Part shown: positions 22,865-35,178 of the stretch, piece after piece
How the letters are laid out: each line of letters begins with the position of its first letter
Numbering within the stretch: the stretch's first letter is position 1
NCBI GenBank assembly: GCA_030998015.1
Contig: JARWMV010000246.1
Location: 434,001-498,000 of the forward strand
Reading direction: 5' to 3'
Source of the DNA: Ceratorhiza oryzae-sativae
Taxonomy: Eukaryota; Basidiomycota; Agaricomycetes; Cantharellales; Ceratobasidiaceae
Length of the DNA stretch: 64,000 nucleotides
Notes under the pieces: generated by a model
Database searches by the model: none
What the model saw: the letters and a program-made list of their open reading frames with translations, nothing else
Told to the model about the DNA's origin: nothing
Made by a program: the position numbers and the translations under genes

Positions 22865-24456
22865 ATGCTCTCACTCCTTGCTGTTCTTCCCATAATCTCG
22901 ACGGTCAGCGCGCATAGCGGTGCGTATGACACGATCATGTCCCTTGCACTAAATCTTGAACAAACCATTGTTTATAGCACTCTGGCATCCTTCGATGTAT
23001 GGTTTCAACGTGACTAACGCACCTGGCGGACGTGATAACAGGCCAGTAGCGCCCCTAAAGTTTATGGATTTCAAAACGTACGTCTAAGTCTATTAATGAA
23101 CACCCGTCCTCGCCGTGACCACCTGTCCGATAGCTGGTGGATGCACGGGCACATGGATAACCCCCCGAACAAAGGCGATGTATTTGAACTCCCCGCCGGG
23201 CGAACAGTCACGACAGAAATCGCGTGCACAAAGGCAGCGACGTCGTACTTTGCCTCCGCCGACGGTGGAGATGTCCGAGATGGGAACAATGTTTGTCCAA
23301 ACTCGCGTATGGAGGTTTTCCATACCAACGGTAAGCCGCTGACCTACATGTTACGTTTTCTCGTTCTAAAGCACTCCTATCGTGCAGGGATTAGCGATCT
23401 CGGAGGATGTGGCCTTGCCATTGCATATAAAAATGATGTTCATGCTGTCAACCCGGAGGATTTTGCTATTTTCAGTGTGAACCACGTTTGTGTGTGGAAT
23501 CGTTTCACAGACTTCCAAGGTCTGTGTCCGTCAAGCGATCACGTTCATACCCGTCGACTGACGAAGTGTATATGCAGTTCCGGCGAAACTTCCGGCGTGC
23601 CCGGGCGGCAAGTGTATTTGCTCATTCTTCTGGATCCACAAAGCAGACTCTGGAGGAGAAGAGAGTAAGTATTCTAACGATCTCTGCTGATCTCACTGAT
23701 TAGCCGATGTTAGTGTACATGAACCCATTTGATTGCAATGTGACAAATGCAAGCTCTTCGGTACCAATCCCTCCGCCTCAAGTGCCTCGCTATTGCCCAG
23801 TCGATAAAACCAATTGCACCGTCGGCGCTAAACAGCCCTTCTACTGGCTCCAAAACGAAAGAAACAACGTACGTACGAACCGCGCATATCCTCGATTATG
23901 AATAGCCAAACTAATACACCTCGACCAGATGTTCAATGCTATTTCTGATCCGCCCACCTATACCGAAGATTACGGGTTCAAGGACGGCGCCCAAAACGAC
24001 CTCTGGGATTCGATACAGACACCCGCTTCCGCTTCATCAGCCTTACCCTCCACGACAAGTGCGACCCAGACGCTTTCCACGACTTCTACGCGGGTGACCG
24101 CCACGTCCACACCCATTCCGGTCCCCGCCGCTTCGGGTTCGATCACAAACACCACCAACACACCCGACCCTTACCTCGACGTCTCCATTGATCTACTGAA
24201 CACCCCAGATCTCAACACTACCTCTTCCGATTCGAACAGCACCTACACTCCTCTGTCAGGCAATATCACTCAGGCTACAAGCCCAACTTCTCCGATTCAA
24301 CGTCTTTTGAGTGACGGCTCGTCAGCCCGTGCCATCAGGGCGTGTCATGCACGCCCAATATCTGGTTCAACCTTGGGAAAGCAGAAGAGGGGTTACGTTC
24401 TTCGGAAGCGTGTACCCAAAGACAAGCGAACGGGCTGGTTGTGGTGGGCGTATTAA
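22865..24456 (+). CDS. Secreted AA14 lytic polysaccharide monooxygenase
   Basis: Copper enzyme family described for oxidative cleavage of xylan bound to cellulose. The signal peptide MLSLLAVLPIISTVSA is followed directly by His, the N-terminal copper ligand after cleavage (HSALWHPSMYGFNVTN). Then come NRPVAPLKFMDF, WWMHGHMDNPP (second His region), DVFELPAGRTVTTEIACTKAA, GCGLAIAYKNDVHAVNPEDF, FSVNHVCVW, and after a spliced intron VPAKLPACPGGKCICSFFWI and HKADSGGEE, then MNPFDCNVTN. This run of motifs is characteristic of AA14. About seven short introns fit; the third-last acceptor is tatatgcag just before TTCCGGCG. Past residue ~290 lies a Ser/Thr-rich, N-glycosylation-rich extension of about 130 residues and a basic tail (KQKRGYVLRKRVPKDKR) ending WLWWAY. 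The tail is not a GPI signal. Confidence 0.85.
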
Positions 24457-24714
24457 TTTCATTTACCTGGGTGTTAAGTTGTGTGCATGTTGTATTGCTT
24501 TCGTTGTTCTATCTCAGTCCAGTTCGTGTACCCTAATGGATTATTTGCGCATATAGCCTGGATTCTAAGCTTATAGCGTGACTATGGTGATACAATGATA
24601 AATTTACACAACGTGATATGAAATACATCAAAAATGCAATATGACACGAAAACCCCACTCATCGTCCATGCGCCGACGAGAAAATGTCAGAATCCATCAT
24701 CAGCCCGCTTGGAT

Positions 24715-26644
24715 CTAGTCGAGTTCCGACAGTGACGTTTCAATCTTCGCCAGCCGCTTCTCAATCGCCTCCATAGTTCGCCTAAGCTCCCTGATCTCGA
24801 CTCGCGCGTCTGCAACGTCGAGTTTCCTGGATCTTGTGCCTCTTCGATGCTTCTTGAGCGCCTGTGCATCTCCGGGGAGCCTTGGTTCCGCACGTGGCCC
24901 GAGGAGAGACCATATATTGCTGATTGCAAGGATTACGACAAGTACGCCCAGCGCGTTGGTTGTCCGAATCCCCTTGAGCTGCGTGAACGCGTCCTCCAAG
25001 AACGAGAATGCCATTTGGGTGATGTCAGAGGGTTTGGAAGACGTAGAGTCTATCGGTGACTCGACTAATTCCTCTGTATCTAAGGCTGCGGAGGTATCAC
25101 CTGTATCTCCGTTGGCCGAAGCATCTGCAGCTCCTTTTGGAACAAACTCGTTCCTGTGAGCTGCAATGTGCTTCCGCATGGCTTTTTCGAGTTCCTGGTG
25201 ATATTGCTTCTGGCCATCGATTGCGCTCCTATCAATAACACCTTTGATATAAAGATAGTTAGTCAGACGTGGTGAATTCGTTCCGGTTTATACCATTTCT
25301 GGCCTACCTCGAATAAAACTCCTCCCTGTCCAGTCAACTGTTGTTGTGACAACTAGCTTGGTCGATGTTGCACTAGCCCACATCAGGCAAGCCCTGGTCT
25401 TAACTGAGAACAAGCTACCGCTTGGGACCTCTGGTGTTCGCGTGGTTGTTAGCATAGACGCATAATCGTCAAAGTCGATGTGCAGTTGCTCCTCTTTGAT
25501 TTCGCATTTAGCTTGTTTAGGTCCAATACTACCCCCAAGAGGCTTGATAAAGCTTATATCTCGCGCGAGGAGCTTCGACTCGGGCTCTCTAGGAGACCAC
25601 TCGGATGTTTGGATATCTAGGTCAAATATATTAGCGGTGGTGTGATCTTGGTGGATGAGCCAACTTACCCATTAGTTTCTGATCCACCGATAAGAAGTTT
25701 TTTATAAACTGGCTATTGAACATCAGTTCGTAGATCTTCTCAGGTGTACCGGGGATCACCGTATCGATCACGGCTGTGGGGTAGTGCTCGCCATTTTTGC
25801 CGCATGCGCATCGCGTTGGCCCATGTCCAGGGGTGCCGTTTCCTTCAACTGTCGCTTCCTCGCCATTGGCCTCACCGTCTTCCGCAGCACCGTTTCCGAC
25901 CAGGTTATTTTCCAGCTCGCCTGCTGGCTTGGGTGGTGGTTGCCATAGACTCTGCATCACGTCGAAGACGGTATCACGAGTCAGGAACGAAGCAAAGGTA
26001 TATTCGCCAGAGTATGTCTGGACGAGGATTGCGTTGGGTATAACGTAGGCAGTCATTCGTTTCTCGAGGCCTTGAACGTCGAGAAACGGGATGGTGAGCT
26101 GGTGGCGGGGAGGGAATCAGTGGCTGTAGATCGTCATTTAGCCTATCCACACTCACCGATGTGACCCATCCGAATATATTTGCATAGAAACACAAATGGT
26201 TCTCAGATATATAGAGTCTACCCTGTATTAATATATCACGGTGCCAGGCACATCCATAATCTACGCATCACCCACAGCGTCAGTGGCAATCACGAACCTG
26301 GTCACGCTCTGCGGACCTTGAACAAGATAGTCCATCTCAGGAACGTTAGGAAACAGTTCATGAAAGTCTGCGTTTCGCTTTGACCCTGCAACAACGAATC
26401 CCGGGATCGGAGGCACCTGGGGTGAAGTTTCCGACTCGTATCCCTCAGAGCCACTCGAGCTTGGAGCTCCGCCAGCTCTAGAGGCTGGCCGAGAGCCGCC
26501 CTTGACGCTGCCGTCGCCGTTTGAGACGACTGAACCCTGGCGAGGTCGGGCATCTGTAAGACTGAGAGTCGATTTGGAAGCAGCTGGTTCCAGTAGAGTC
26601 GGTTTGGTAGTAGTCCGAGTGGGAGAGATAGTTTCGGTGGACAT
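24715..26644 (-). CDS. GRAM/VASt (StARkin) sterol-transfer protein, LAM/Ysp2-like, membrane-anchored
   Basis: Predicted ER membrane-contact-site lipid (sterol) transporter. The start chosen is MSTETIS at 26644; an upstream in-frame ATG at 26707 is possible. A Ser/Thr-rich N-terminus precedes a GRAM domain (KRNADFHELFPNVPEMDYLVQ, GRLYISENHLCFYANIFGWVT, IPFLDVQGLEKRMTAYVIPN). An acidic linker follows, then the VASt domain (VIDTVIPGTPEKIYELMFNS, SEWSPREPESKLLARDISF, then VVTTTVDWTGRSFIRG). After it come a Lys/Glu helix (GQKQYHQELEKAMRKHI), one hydrophobic span (NALGVLVVILAISNIWSLL) and a basic coiled coil to the stop at 24715. This order matches the yeast Lam proteins. Short introns join in frame and no break is evident. 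Confidence 0.85.
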
Positions 26645-27995
26645 GATGGTGGGAATACACTGGACCAGTGGGTGTATGGTGGGGTGTGAGTCTGCCGCGA
26701 GTGCCAAGTTCCTTGCCGCAGTTCACAGCATCACACAGACGTCGCCAACGTGTCAAGCGCCAGAGTGACGCTGAGTCACGTGCCATGGAGATGTTCGATC
26801 TCTTTCCATCTTGGGCAGATCCACTGTCCAATGTAGATTTAATCAAATGTTGGCGGCGGTACCTGGCTCGAATCCTCTGCTCGTCGGCGCGATCAACAAG
26901 GCGCTACAAACGGATTTTATCTTTGTTCCCACCGACCTTTGACAATCATTGACATCGTTTAGACGTGGGGACAAGCAACTCTTCATCATCCGGCACATGT
27001 TCCAGCAAGACACTTGCGTCGACTGCACGTGTTGTGGCTTTGCGCGGCAAAAAATCATTCGATGCCGAGCCCGACCTATCTTTATCGGAAAAACAAAGCC
27101 GGGGTGGGGGAGCGTGAAACCGCCCTTTGTTTTCTCTCCCGGCTCTAGGCCCATCGCCGATTATTGGCTAGTACCCCTCTTCTCCAATCTCTTCACATAG
27201 CAGGTTTAACCCGGCACGTTGCAGGCCAGGGGGAGCTAATCTGTGGTGGATTCGTCCGAGCATACACGGACTCTGCAGCGTCTGCCCCCTCGAGGCTGGT
27301 AAGTGGATCGAAGAGACGGCGTGTATCCAAACCGGGCGGATAGCTGTCGACGGTGGCAATATATGGGATTTGGTGGCAATATCGACTCCGACCCAATCAG
27401 CGAAGGAACAACGGCCTGATCAGGGGGTTTCACAAGGTGCCTGGGCGAGACACCAGTTGTGGAATCACCCAGTATTGGGGCCACGATGCGAAGCTTGGCG
27501 CTGTCTTCTGTGCCACGAGATGTGCACTGGGACGGTGACCATTACTGCGCCATTTCAATTGTAGCGTTTGCGCACCTATAAATGCACGGAGCCTGCACCC
27601 GCTGTACCCAGCTTCCTCGGTTACACCCCCGAGTGCTCTCCTCACGACTCAGCCGCCACCAGCGCCCGACGATCACCCCCGATCGTCACGTCATATACGC
27701 TCTGCACGATTCTATCATTCTGGTACCTGGGCCAACCCACACTGATTGAACAAGGCATACGTTTTACCCAGCTGGGACGCTTCAACGACCACGCCAATCG
27801 TCTGCCGCTTAGAACTCGGCGGAGAACAGGTTGGTAAGTAATCCAACCTCTCCCGGCAATCCTCTGTTTATCAACTAGCGTATTGACGTTCTTTTCCGCT
27901 ATTTTCCCGCTCGGCAGCCTGACGCTATATATCACGACCACTTAGATTACTTACGCTGCAGCTCATTGCCTGCCTAAAAATCATTGTCCAGCGCA
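26645..27995. promoter_or_regulatory. Divergent intergenic region, sterol-transfer gene / purine permease
   Basis: 1.35 kb between divergent starts. A TATATAT element at 27926-27932 lies 64-70 bp upstream of the permease ATG, a usual fungal spacing. Several GATAA/TTATC motifs occur (about 26919, 27080, 27868), compatible with GATA-factor nitrogen control of a purine permease, but this density could be chance. No coding signature was found. Confidence 0.45.
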
Positions 27996-29928
27996 ATGGC
28001 TGCCAACCGCGAATCCACTCTTCCCGTACTAGCAAGGCTGACTCTCACCCCTCCGGTGATCTCGAAAAGGCCGACTCATCACGCGAGTCGTCAGAAGAGA
28101 ACATTGTCCCTTATGTTGAGGAGCGTCAAGCACAAGAAGCCAAGGACACCACCTCGCTCTGGGGCAAGATTGCTGCCTTCACCATCCGTCTCAGCCAGTA
28201 CGGTGTAGAAACTCGAGGGCAAGTAGCTGCCCAATATAATTCCATTCCTGCGCTTATACTTTAGGTCTACCCAGTGTTGTTCCTACGCCTCCGGAGGCGC
28301 GCAATGACAAACAATTCTGGAACTTGCTCTTTCTGTGGATTTCTGCGAATTTTAACATCCTCGCGTTCTCCACTGGCTCTCTCGGGCCAGCGATCTTTGC
28401 TCTCGGTCTCAAGGAAAGCGTATTGGTTATCCTCTTCATCAACATGCTGAGCGCTACCCTCCCCGCCTACTTGTACGTGAATGCTCATATTCAGGCTTAC
28501 CTCGCCTGAAACTTTTCTCGCTTTCACAGCTCTACGTTTGGGCCTCGTCTTGGGATGCGCCAAATGATCGTCTCTCGTTACTCGTTCGGCTACTATGGTA
28601 GCATCATCCCTTCGATCCTCAACCTTATCACATTCATGGGCTTCCTCATTCTGAATCTGATTCTCGGAGGCGAGACCCTTGCTGCCGTTAGCGGATCCGA
28701 GGCCGGCCACGGTGGTGGACTTAGCTGGGATGTCGGCATCGCTATTGTTTCCGTTATTGCGCTCCTTGTCGGTTCTCCGCTTTTCCGGTATCGATGTTGT
28801 CTGATTATTCTCTCCAATAGGTTACATTTTGTGGATACAAGGTTCTGTACACGTATGAGCGCTTTGCATGGATCCCCATTTTCATGGTTTACCTCGTCGC
28901 TCTCGGTTGTGGAGGCAAGCATCTCGCGTACGTTGCCCTTCCTTTCTCTCGTAAGCTCACTAACGTTACCGGGAACCATCACAGTAACGTGCCTGCACCG
29001 GTCCCCGCCTCTTCCGTGACGGTTCTATGCTTCGCCGCCTCCATCGCCGGTTACATGATCTCTTGGTCGACTCTTGCCTCCGACTACACGATCTACCTCG
29101 ACCAATCCGCCTCGAATGCTAGGGTTTTCTCGTTCGCCTACGCTGGCTTCTTTTTGCCCAACACCATCTGTGAAATTGTTGGCGCCTCGTTTGCCATCGC
29201 GATGAACGCGCCCGGCAACGAGAAGTGGCTAAACGGCTACATGGTCAACAACGTTGGTGGTTTGCTCGATGAGGTTATGCGCCCTGCTGGTGGCTTTGGA
29301 AAGTTCTGCATTGTGCTTCTGGCTCTGAGCTGCATCGCTGCTTCCAGTGAGTGTATATGTCATAAGGTACGCGCCCTTGTATGCTCATATCGCGGGTATA
29401 GGCCAGTGCATGTACAGCTTTTGCGTTAGCTTCCAGTGTGTTGCTCCTTTCTTCGCGCGCGTGCCTCGCTACATTTACTCGATTGTCGCAATTGCTATGT
29501 GAGTTCATATCCATCACCCTCTAATCGTCCTGCTCATCTCCCATTTCAGTGCCATTCCCTTGGCTATGGTCGGCGCTCATCGCTACTACACCTCACTCAT
29601 CTCTTTCACTGGCGTTATCGGTTACTGGGCCGCCGCTTGGGCTGCGATCGTCCTCGTCGAGCACCTCGTATTCCGTAAGACTCACACCGCCTATGACGCC
29701 GCCTCGTGGGAAGACCCAAGCGCTCTTCCCCTCGGCATCGCCGCACTCGCATCGTTTGTTCTCTCGTTTGGGCTTATCATACCGTCAATGAACCAGGTCT
29801 GGTTTTCCGGTCCGATTGGCAAGACCGCAGGTGACATTGGATTCGAGGTTGCGTTTGTTTTGGCTGCGTTTTTATACACAGTTTTGCGCCCGCTGGAGAA
29901 AAAGATGTTCCCTTCGCGCACCGCTTAG
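27996..29928 (+). CDS. FCY2: Purine-cytosine permease (NCS1 family, FCY2-like)
   Basis: Plasma-membrane proton symporter for cytosine and purines, 12 spans. The start MAANRESTLP is followed by a 44-nt intron (28026-28069, with a CTGAC branch), which resolves an apparent N-terminal frame change; the next exon reads ADSSRESSEENIVPYVEERQ. Family motifs are FLWISANFNILAFSTGSLGP, RYSFGYYGSIIPSILNLITF, GYMISWSTLASDYTIYLD, FFLPNTICEIVGASFA and MNAPGNEKWL. The C-terminal spans (SLISFTGVIGYWAAAWAAIV, EHLVFRK) end with KKMFPSRTA at TAG 29926-29928. About eight short introns join in frame. Cytosine versus purine preference cannot be read from the sequence. Confidence 0.9.
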
Positions 29929-30986
29929 ATGGTCGTCTAACGGGCTTTTTTCTTCTTGTTTGGGAGCTTGGTGTTTTCTTAGGGCTTGTGTAGTGTCTGT
30001 ATTACGTCAAAATCAATTAGTGTTCGCTTACGATGGTCGATTTGCAGTACTAAGATGATTCAAAGTAGAGGTTTAATTAGGACAACACAACTATGATGTT
30101 AGTCAACAGCAAATCAACCCGAGAGACGTGTGGTTGCTAGCATTGCTTTATTAAAGCGGTTTACGAAGTCCACCATCCCAAGGGTAATGGTCACCCAGAA
30201 AGATGTATCATTAATCCCCTAAGATTGCCGCCTCAGAGAAATCTGTGAGTGCAATGAAGCCAGGGGTTAGTTCACGCATTCGTTGCATGCGATCAATGTT
30301 CATGATGGCAATGAACACATGTTCAATGCATGAACTAACCCCCGGAATCATTGCACCCACAGATTTCCCTGAGTGGGCAAGTCAGAAACAGTCCATTGTA
30401 TATCCATCAACTTACAGTTATATGGCAGGAGCAAAATGGAGGTTTCAATGTTCTGATTATTTCAGCTCCCTCTATCAAGGCAAATAGCTGGAAAGCCCTG
30501 GAAAGGGGTTTCCATAGTTGATGCACCTAACTCAAAAAGCTGGCAGGAAACTGCCACAAGTTGAGCAATATCATCCTTGTTCAACGAACCCAATATAATG
30601 CCTGAAAGATCTGGTATTTCAACCATAATTCGAAGCTCCATGTTGCCTGGATAGATGATTGTGGTACGATTTCAGATCCCTCGGCTATGTGACCAGTAAA
30701 TGTGTGAGGCTAGGCTTCGCATAAACAGTAACAAATCCAACTAGGATTTCAGTTCTCTTGCCTCCTAGAATGTTTTACGACTGTGGTTCGGGGCATGGAC
30801 CGCAATATTTTATATGCTAACATAGGGTTTAGCCACAAAATGAATATAAATCGATTTTAAAGAATCGATTCAAAACTGGGGGATACTTTGATTTGGCCGA
30901 TTTTATAAAAGTAAGAATTGTTCATGTATTGATCCTGAGTCCTTGCTGCTGGTCATGCATACGCTCTCTTGTGGATACATTGGTAC
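29929..30986. other. Intergenic kilobase with decayed repetitive-looking DNA
   Basis: Contains the foldback element at 30232-30373 and otherwise AT-rich sequence without an open frame of note. The composition differs from the flanking genes, as expected of an old mobile-element remnant, but no transposase or reverse-transcriptase motif is readable. Confidence 0.45.
30232..30373. repeat. 142-bp imperfect foldback (MITE-like) element
   Basis: The two 49-bp arms (30232-30280 and 30325-30373) are inverted copies with 43 of 49 matches by hand, starting CTCAGAGAAATCTGTG and ending with its near-complement. The 44-bp centre can itself fold (TGTTCAT...ATGAACA). No clear flanking target-site duplication is visible. 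Confidence 0.75.
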
Positions 30987-32802
30987 TCATAGCGCCATCA
31001 AACACCCCGCCCAGGTGCCTCGACTAAACACGTCCTCCAAATCCCAGTTGGTTTTGCCATCAGGCGAGTGGCTCAACTCCATCAAATAACTGCTCATTAA
31101 CCTGACCAGCCTCGTCATAATTGGGACCCAGTACGGATGTCTCGAGTGGTGATCAGACCCAACAACATAGGCTTTAGAGACTAGTCGTAATCTGGGTGAA
31201 AGCGTATGAAAAAAGCTAGTGTACGTTAGAAACACATTGAGCGTAATTTAAAACAGAGTGTACAAAACTCACTGCACTAGCTCTCGGCAACTCTCATACG
31301 TCAACCGATCGTACAGAGTTGCCCCGTCGCCAATTAAGCCCTCGTCGGCAAAATCGCTTTCCAGAACACGAAGCGAACTCGGCCAGGCTACATTAAGGTC
31401 TTTCGGGATAGAGCTGGTGTCCAGTTGGAGTGCCAGGTGACGAAGGTATGGCATTTTTTCAGCAAAGGTGCGTACAGCCGAGAGCTCGACGTAATGATGA
31501 GGAATTTTCAACGACTTGAGGTACGGAAAAAATGTTGCTACGGACTCGAGCCCAGAGTCAGGCATACATGCTGAAACGACACAAAAGTGCTGTAGTGGTA
31601 GCACCGATAATGTTTTGAGAGCGCTGTGCGTCACCGGCCAGACATAGGACGCGTTTAAGCCGCTTGTCAGTCGCAGCGATAAACTTGTTATATTCAGCCC
31701 GTCCCTTGCTATCAACGCTACAATTGTATCGACGGATAGCCCTCCTTCATTTGGCCATTTGTTATGATATTGGATCTCGAGAGAGGTCAACCTGCCGATG
31801 AGCTCTGGAAGTGCCGCAAAGAGGTCTCGAATTGGTCTGTCCTCCGAAAAATCGAGGAGTCCGAGATGCTTAAGGGCGGGGAATGAGCTAGAAGATAATG
31901 CGGTGATCGGAAGGATACCAAGGTTGGCTTTACCCTGATGAACATCCAAGCTCTCTAATCTGGTGCGACTCAGCAGCTCCAATACACCGGGTTGCACGAG
32001 CACATATTTTGTTGTTGCGAGGTGAGTGAGGGATTTGGAGTGTTTGAAGAACGAATAGAAATCAACACGGCCATAGTATAGGTTGGGACTATTGAGAAGC
32101 GCCATTAAGGAATCGTCCTCAATTTCAGGTGTGGACTCTTCAGGGAAGATGGACAATGTGTCAATATCCAACCCCCTGCAGGCCAGGTTTCCCAAGAGAG
32201 TTTGACATAGGGTAGCCGAAGTCGTAGAAAGTCTGCGAGCTCCGCTTGTTCTGGGTGCAACCTTGCATAGCTGTAGTGAAGGAGAGAGGAATAGTGTCAA
32301 CCAAGGAAACTGCTGATACGTGGCGAATGAATGTTTGAGAAAGTGGCGGAGAGGAGATTGGGTAGTAGTGTTTCGCCTCTAATTTGAGCACAAAGCTGCT
32401 GCCAGTTGACAAGCTCATACTGAACGCTCTCGGACTCGAAGACCTGTAGAAACTTTACAAATGATCCATATATGCGTATACGTTGAAGCATTTGGTCATT
32501 GATTCTTCCGGCAGCAACTGGGGGCCTTGAAGTGATTAGCTAGCTTCAACGCAAGACGCGGCAGATACATACAATTGTTTGATATGTACGAAGTGGCATC
32601 AATTTCGTTTTTCGGGTTATTTCAGTGCCTTCAATGAGAGACAAAAGCTTCGAAGACCCGCAGACAGACTCCCAAAGAATGGGTATAAAGTAGTAGAAGA
32701 ATTGACGTGACGTCGAAGCAACACGAACACATCTTCTCTTGGTACAAACTCTGATACGAGGCGTAAAAGCTCCGGTATCTGAAGGAGGCCAGAAAGTGAC
32801 AT
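30987..32802 (-). CDS. F-box / leucine-rich-repeat-like protein
   Basis: Likely substrate adaptor of an SCF ubiquitin ligase, of a type highly expanded in agaricomycetes. The start at 32802 gives MSLSGLLQIPELLRLVSEFV, an F-box-like helix start, followed in the next frame by STSRQFFYYFIPILWESV and KLLSLIEGTEI, the usual continuation. The body has loosely repeated Leu-rich segments (LESLDVHQGKANLGIL, LKHLGLLDFSED, LTSLEIQYHN, LKSLKIPHHYVEL). A last intron carries the frame into LVSKAYVVGSDHHSRHPYW and the stop at 30987. Two one-base frame breaks are apparent (near 32720 and 32320). Confident as a family member; the exact protein is unreliable because of the breaks. Confidence 0.7.
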
Positions 32803-33429
32803 GTTGGACAGAGTACAAGTCTAGTACATGGCCGTCCAGATATACTCGGGCAGGGGCAACACTGTCCGCTTGGGATGATACTCAAGGCTGAACCTTGCCG
32901 TTTGGTTCAGATACTATGGATGATCCACGTGCGAATGTTAAGGACCGAGCATTTAAAAGGTAGTATCGGGAGTTGTATCGAAGACCCATGTCCATTTAGG
33001 GGGGGATTTATCAGCTTCTGAGAGAATATGTGAAGTGGCGTCATCCCAGCCATAAATGAGTCTATCATAGTACATCCGACTTGGAGGGATGACATCCTAC
33101 GTTGTTGATCGAGCTGAGACCTCCTAGATACGAAAAACGCACTGGAGCAGGACTGCTGCGCATTCACACCATGTCGATCGAAACTTCCTATCTTATATGA
33201 CTAACATGCTCCTTTCCAGGAGTTTCTCAGCCAACTTAGTCGAGCTGCATCAAAAACATGCATACATGCGGGCCGTATGAAGAGCAGTTGCATTTTGGAG
33301 GCCAGTACTACTGGAAATACAGCTTGGATGAGAAATCCACGATATCCACCGAAGGTAACAATATGTATAGAGAACAAACAAAGCTCACAAATAACCGTCC
33401 ATTTTGGAGCACAGCGAGCATTTTTCTAT
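32803..33429. other. Intergenic, no gene recognised
   Basis: About 630 bp; presumably the promoter of the F-box gene and the 3' end of the RS protein gene. No motif stands out. Confidence 0.5.
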
Positions 33430-34601
33430 CTACTTGTCTTCCTCTGTAACAGGATCCAACTCCTTTTTAGGTTCAGCGTCCTTTTCGCCGGACGAGGCAA
33501 CACCGTTGGGCTCGCGGGACAGGCTGCGACGACGACGGTCTTCGTCCCTATCTTCGCGATCTTCACGTCCGCGGTCCTCGCGTTCTTCGTCACGATCGCG
33601 GTCGCGCCGATCGCGAGAGCGGGATCTCGTCCGGCTTCGGCGACGGTGGTCCCTGTCCCTGTCTCTATCACGACGCGGGCTGCGCGAGCGAGAACGAGAA
33701 CGGTCATGGTAATCACGGTCGCGGTCACGATCACGATCCCTGCCGCCGCGAGAACGGGGTTCATGTCGCCAGAGGGCCGAAGGGGGTCGGCGAGCCCACT
33801 ACAGAGTCTTATGAGGCCATGAAATGAAATCAGTCGGAAGATCATACCTGAACGCTTATGCGGTGACGATCAATGACTTGACCATGCCTGTGTTTGGTGC
33901 GTGGTCAGATGCTGGATTTCTAGCACGAAAAGGGTCGGCTTACATAGAGTGATAGGCATCTTCGGCATCGCGTTCGCTGCGGAATTCGATGAATGCATAG
34001 CTGTGAAAGAGGTCGAACCCAGGTCAGGGACTTGATCGAACTCGAGTGTGGTGACGAGACGGAAACGGGTATCGCCCTCGACGCAAGTTGTGGGCAACGC
34101 ATGCGAGCGTGCTCGATGTTCCAACAAGTTCGTCTTGGAAATGCGAAAAAGAAGATCGAGACGAAATGTCGAAATGGATTGGCGAAATCGTGGCTCGTGG
34201 TAAACGCTCCAAATCGGGAGACTGGTAGAGAAGGGACGTCGGATCGGTATTGAACGTTGGGGGAGAGCATGTCGTGCTCTCCATCGTCCTCGAGACGAGT
34301 TCTCACGAGCCGCGGGGGGGCAGAGCGAAAAACGATAACGACGGGTTGTGTGTTGCCGGCCGCTCACCTTGCGCCGCCTCCGCCGCGAGTGGATGGGATG
34401 TCGCAACGCACGAGGCGCCCGTACCTGCAAATGATCAACAACGTTTCGGCAGCTGAGACAGGAGAACTGCGTACCTCTCGAACTCGTACGCAAGGTCCTT
34501 GGCACGGGCATCGCGCGAAAAGCCACTGTACGTCGCTCAGTACACCGTCGTCGCCGATCCCGCCCAACTTACCTCACAAACAAGATCTTGCGGCCAGACA
34601 T
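33430..34601 (-). CDS. SR-type splicing protein (one RRM plus RS/RD-rich tail)
   Basis: Nuclear RNA-binding protein, probably in pre-mRNA splicing or mRNA export. The start at 34601 gives MSGRKILFV, then SGFSRDARAKDLAYEFERYG, RLVRCDIPSTRGGG, and YAFIEFRSERDAEDAYHSM plus HGQVIDRHRISVQWA: an RRM with RNP2 (ILFVSGF) and RNP1 (YAFIEF). The RRM is followed by RRPPSALWRHEPR and long Arg-Ser/Arg-Asp/Arg-Glu repeats, with the short acidic end VTEEDK at TAG 33430-33432. Exons are short, and one intron (34001-34367) is 367 nt, far longer than its neighbours. It resembles S. pombe Srp1/SRSF-type proteins; I cannot assign an exact orthologue. Confidence 0.85.
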
Positions 34602-35178
34602 GACGGTGGTGGGCGAACAAAAGAAAATCAACGTGGGTGTTGAAAACACGTGAGATGACGAAGCATTACACAAGTAGCGCTTCTTCCCGCCGGCGATCTC
34701 ATTGAGATGCCGATATGCCAAATGAAGACTACCAGTTACGGACCGAACAACCTTGCATTTCCCTCTGCTCCTCGGCTCCATACAAGCACACAAGAGGAGC
34801 TGGGACCTTTGCAGAAATATACTGAGTCCCGAGAATGATGATGTTTCTGTCAGTCTAGGTCATGTTCGTCCAACCGGCAGAAATCAACAGCAAACCGATC
34901 AGCATCTAACATCTTGAACCTCATCCGTTTCTCCCTCACTTGTTGGAACTACACATGCCGATTAGTCCGACCAAAAAGTCGAGAGTTTGTTACAAACCAC
35001 GATTGTGTCTAATAATTGGCAAAATACTTTGATGTCGATCGCCACTTTACAACACACACAACTTTCCGTCTCGAGATAGCGTAGATCATGATGGCGTTAT
35101 ATAATAATCCATTTGTATTCCTAGAAGCGCCAGCCGCGACCTTGATCGGTCGACCACCACCCTGTGCTAATCATCACC
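34602..35178. promoter_or_regulatory. Divergent intergenic region, SR protein / D-LDH 1
   Basis: About 580 bp. A TATATAA element at 35098-35104 lies about 75 bp before the D-lactate dehydrogenase ATG. The paralogous gene has the same element at the same distance. Confidence 0.55.

Noticed and set aside
27996..28100. Apparent frameshift at the start of the purine-cytosine permease
   Set aside because: A 44-nt GT-AG intron (28026-28069) with a CTGAC branch site joins the ATG exon to the next frame exactly, so no break is needed.
30480..30950. Possible retroelement remnant
   Set aside because: The composition is unlike genes, but no readable protein motif or terminal repeat supports a named element.
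34024..34284. Open frames inside the 367-nt SR-gene intron
   Set aside because: They lie between good donor and acceptor sites of the RRM exons and show no domain.
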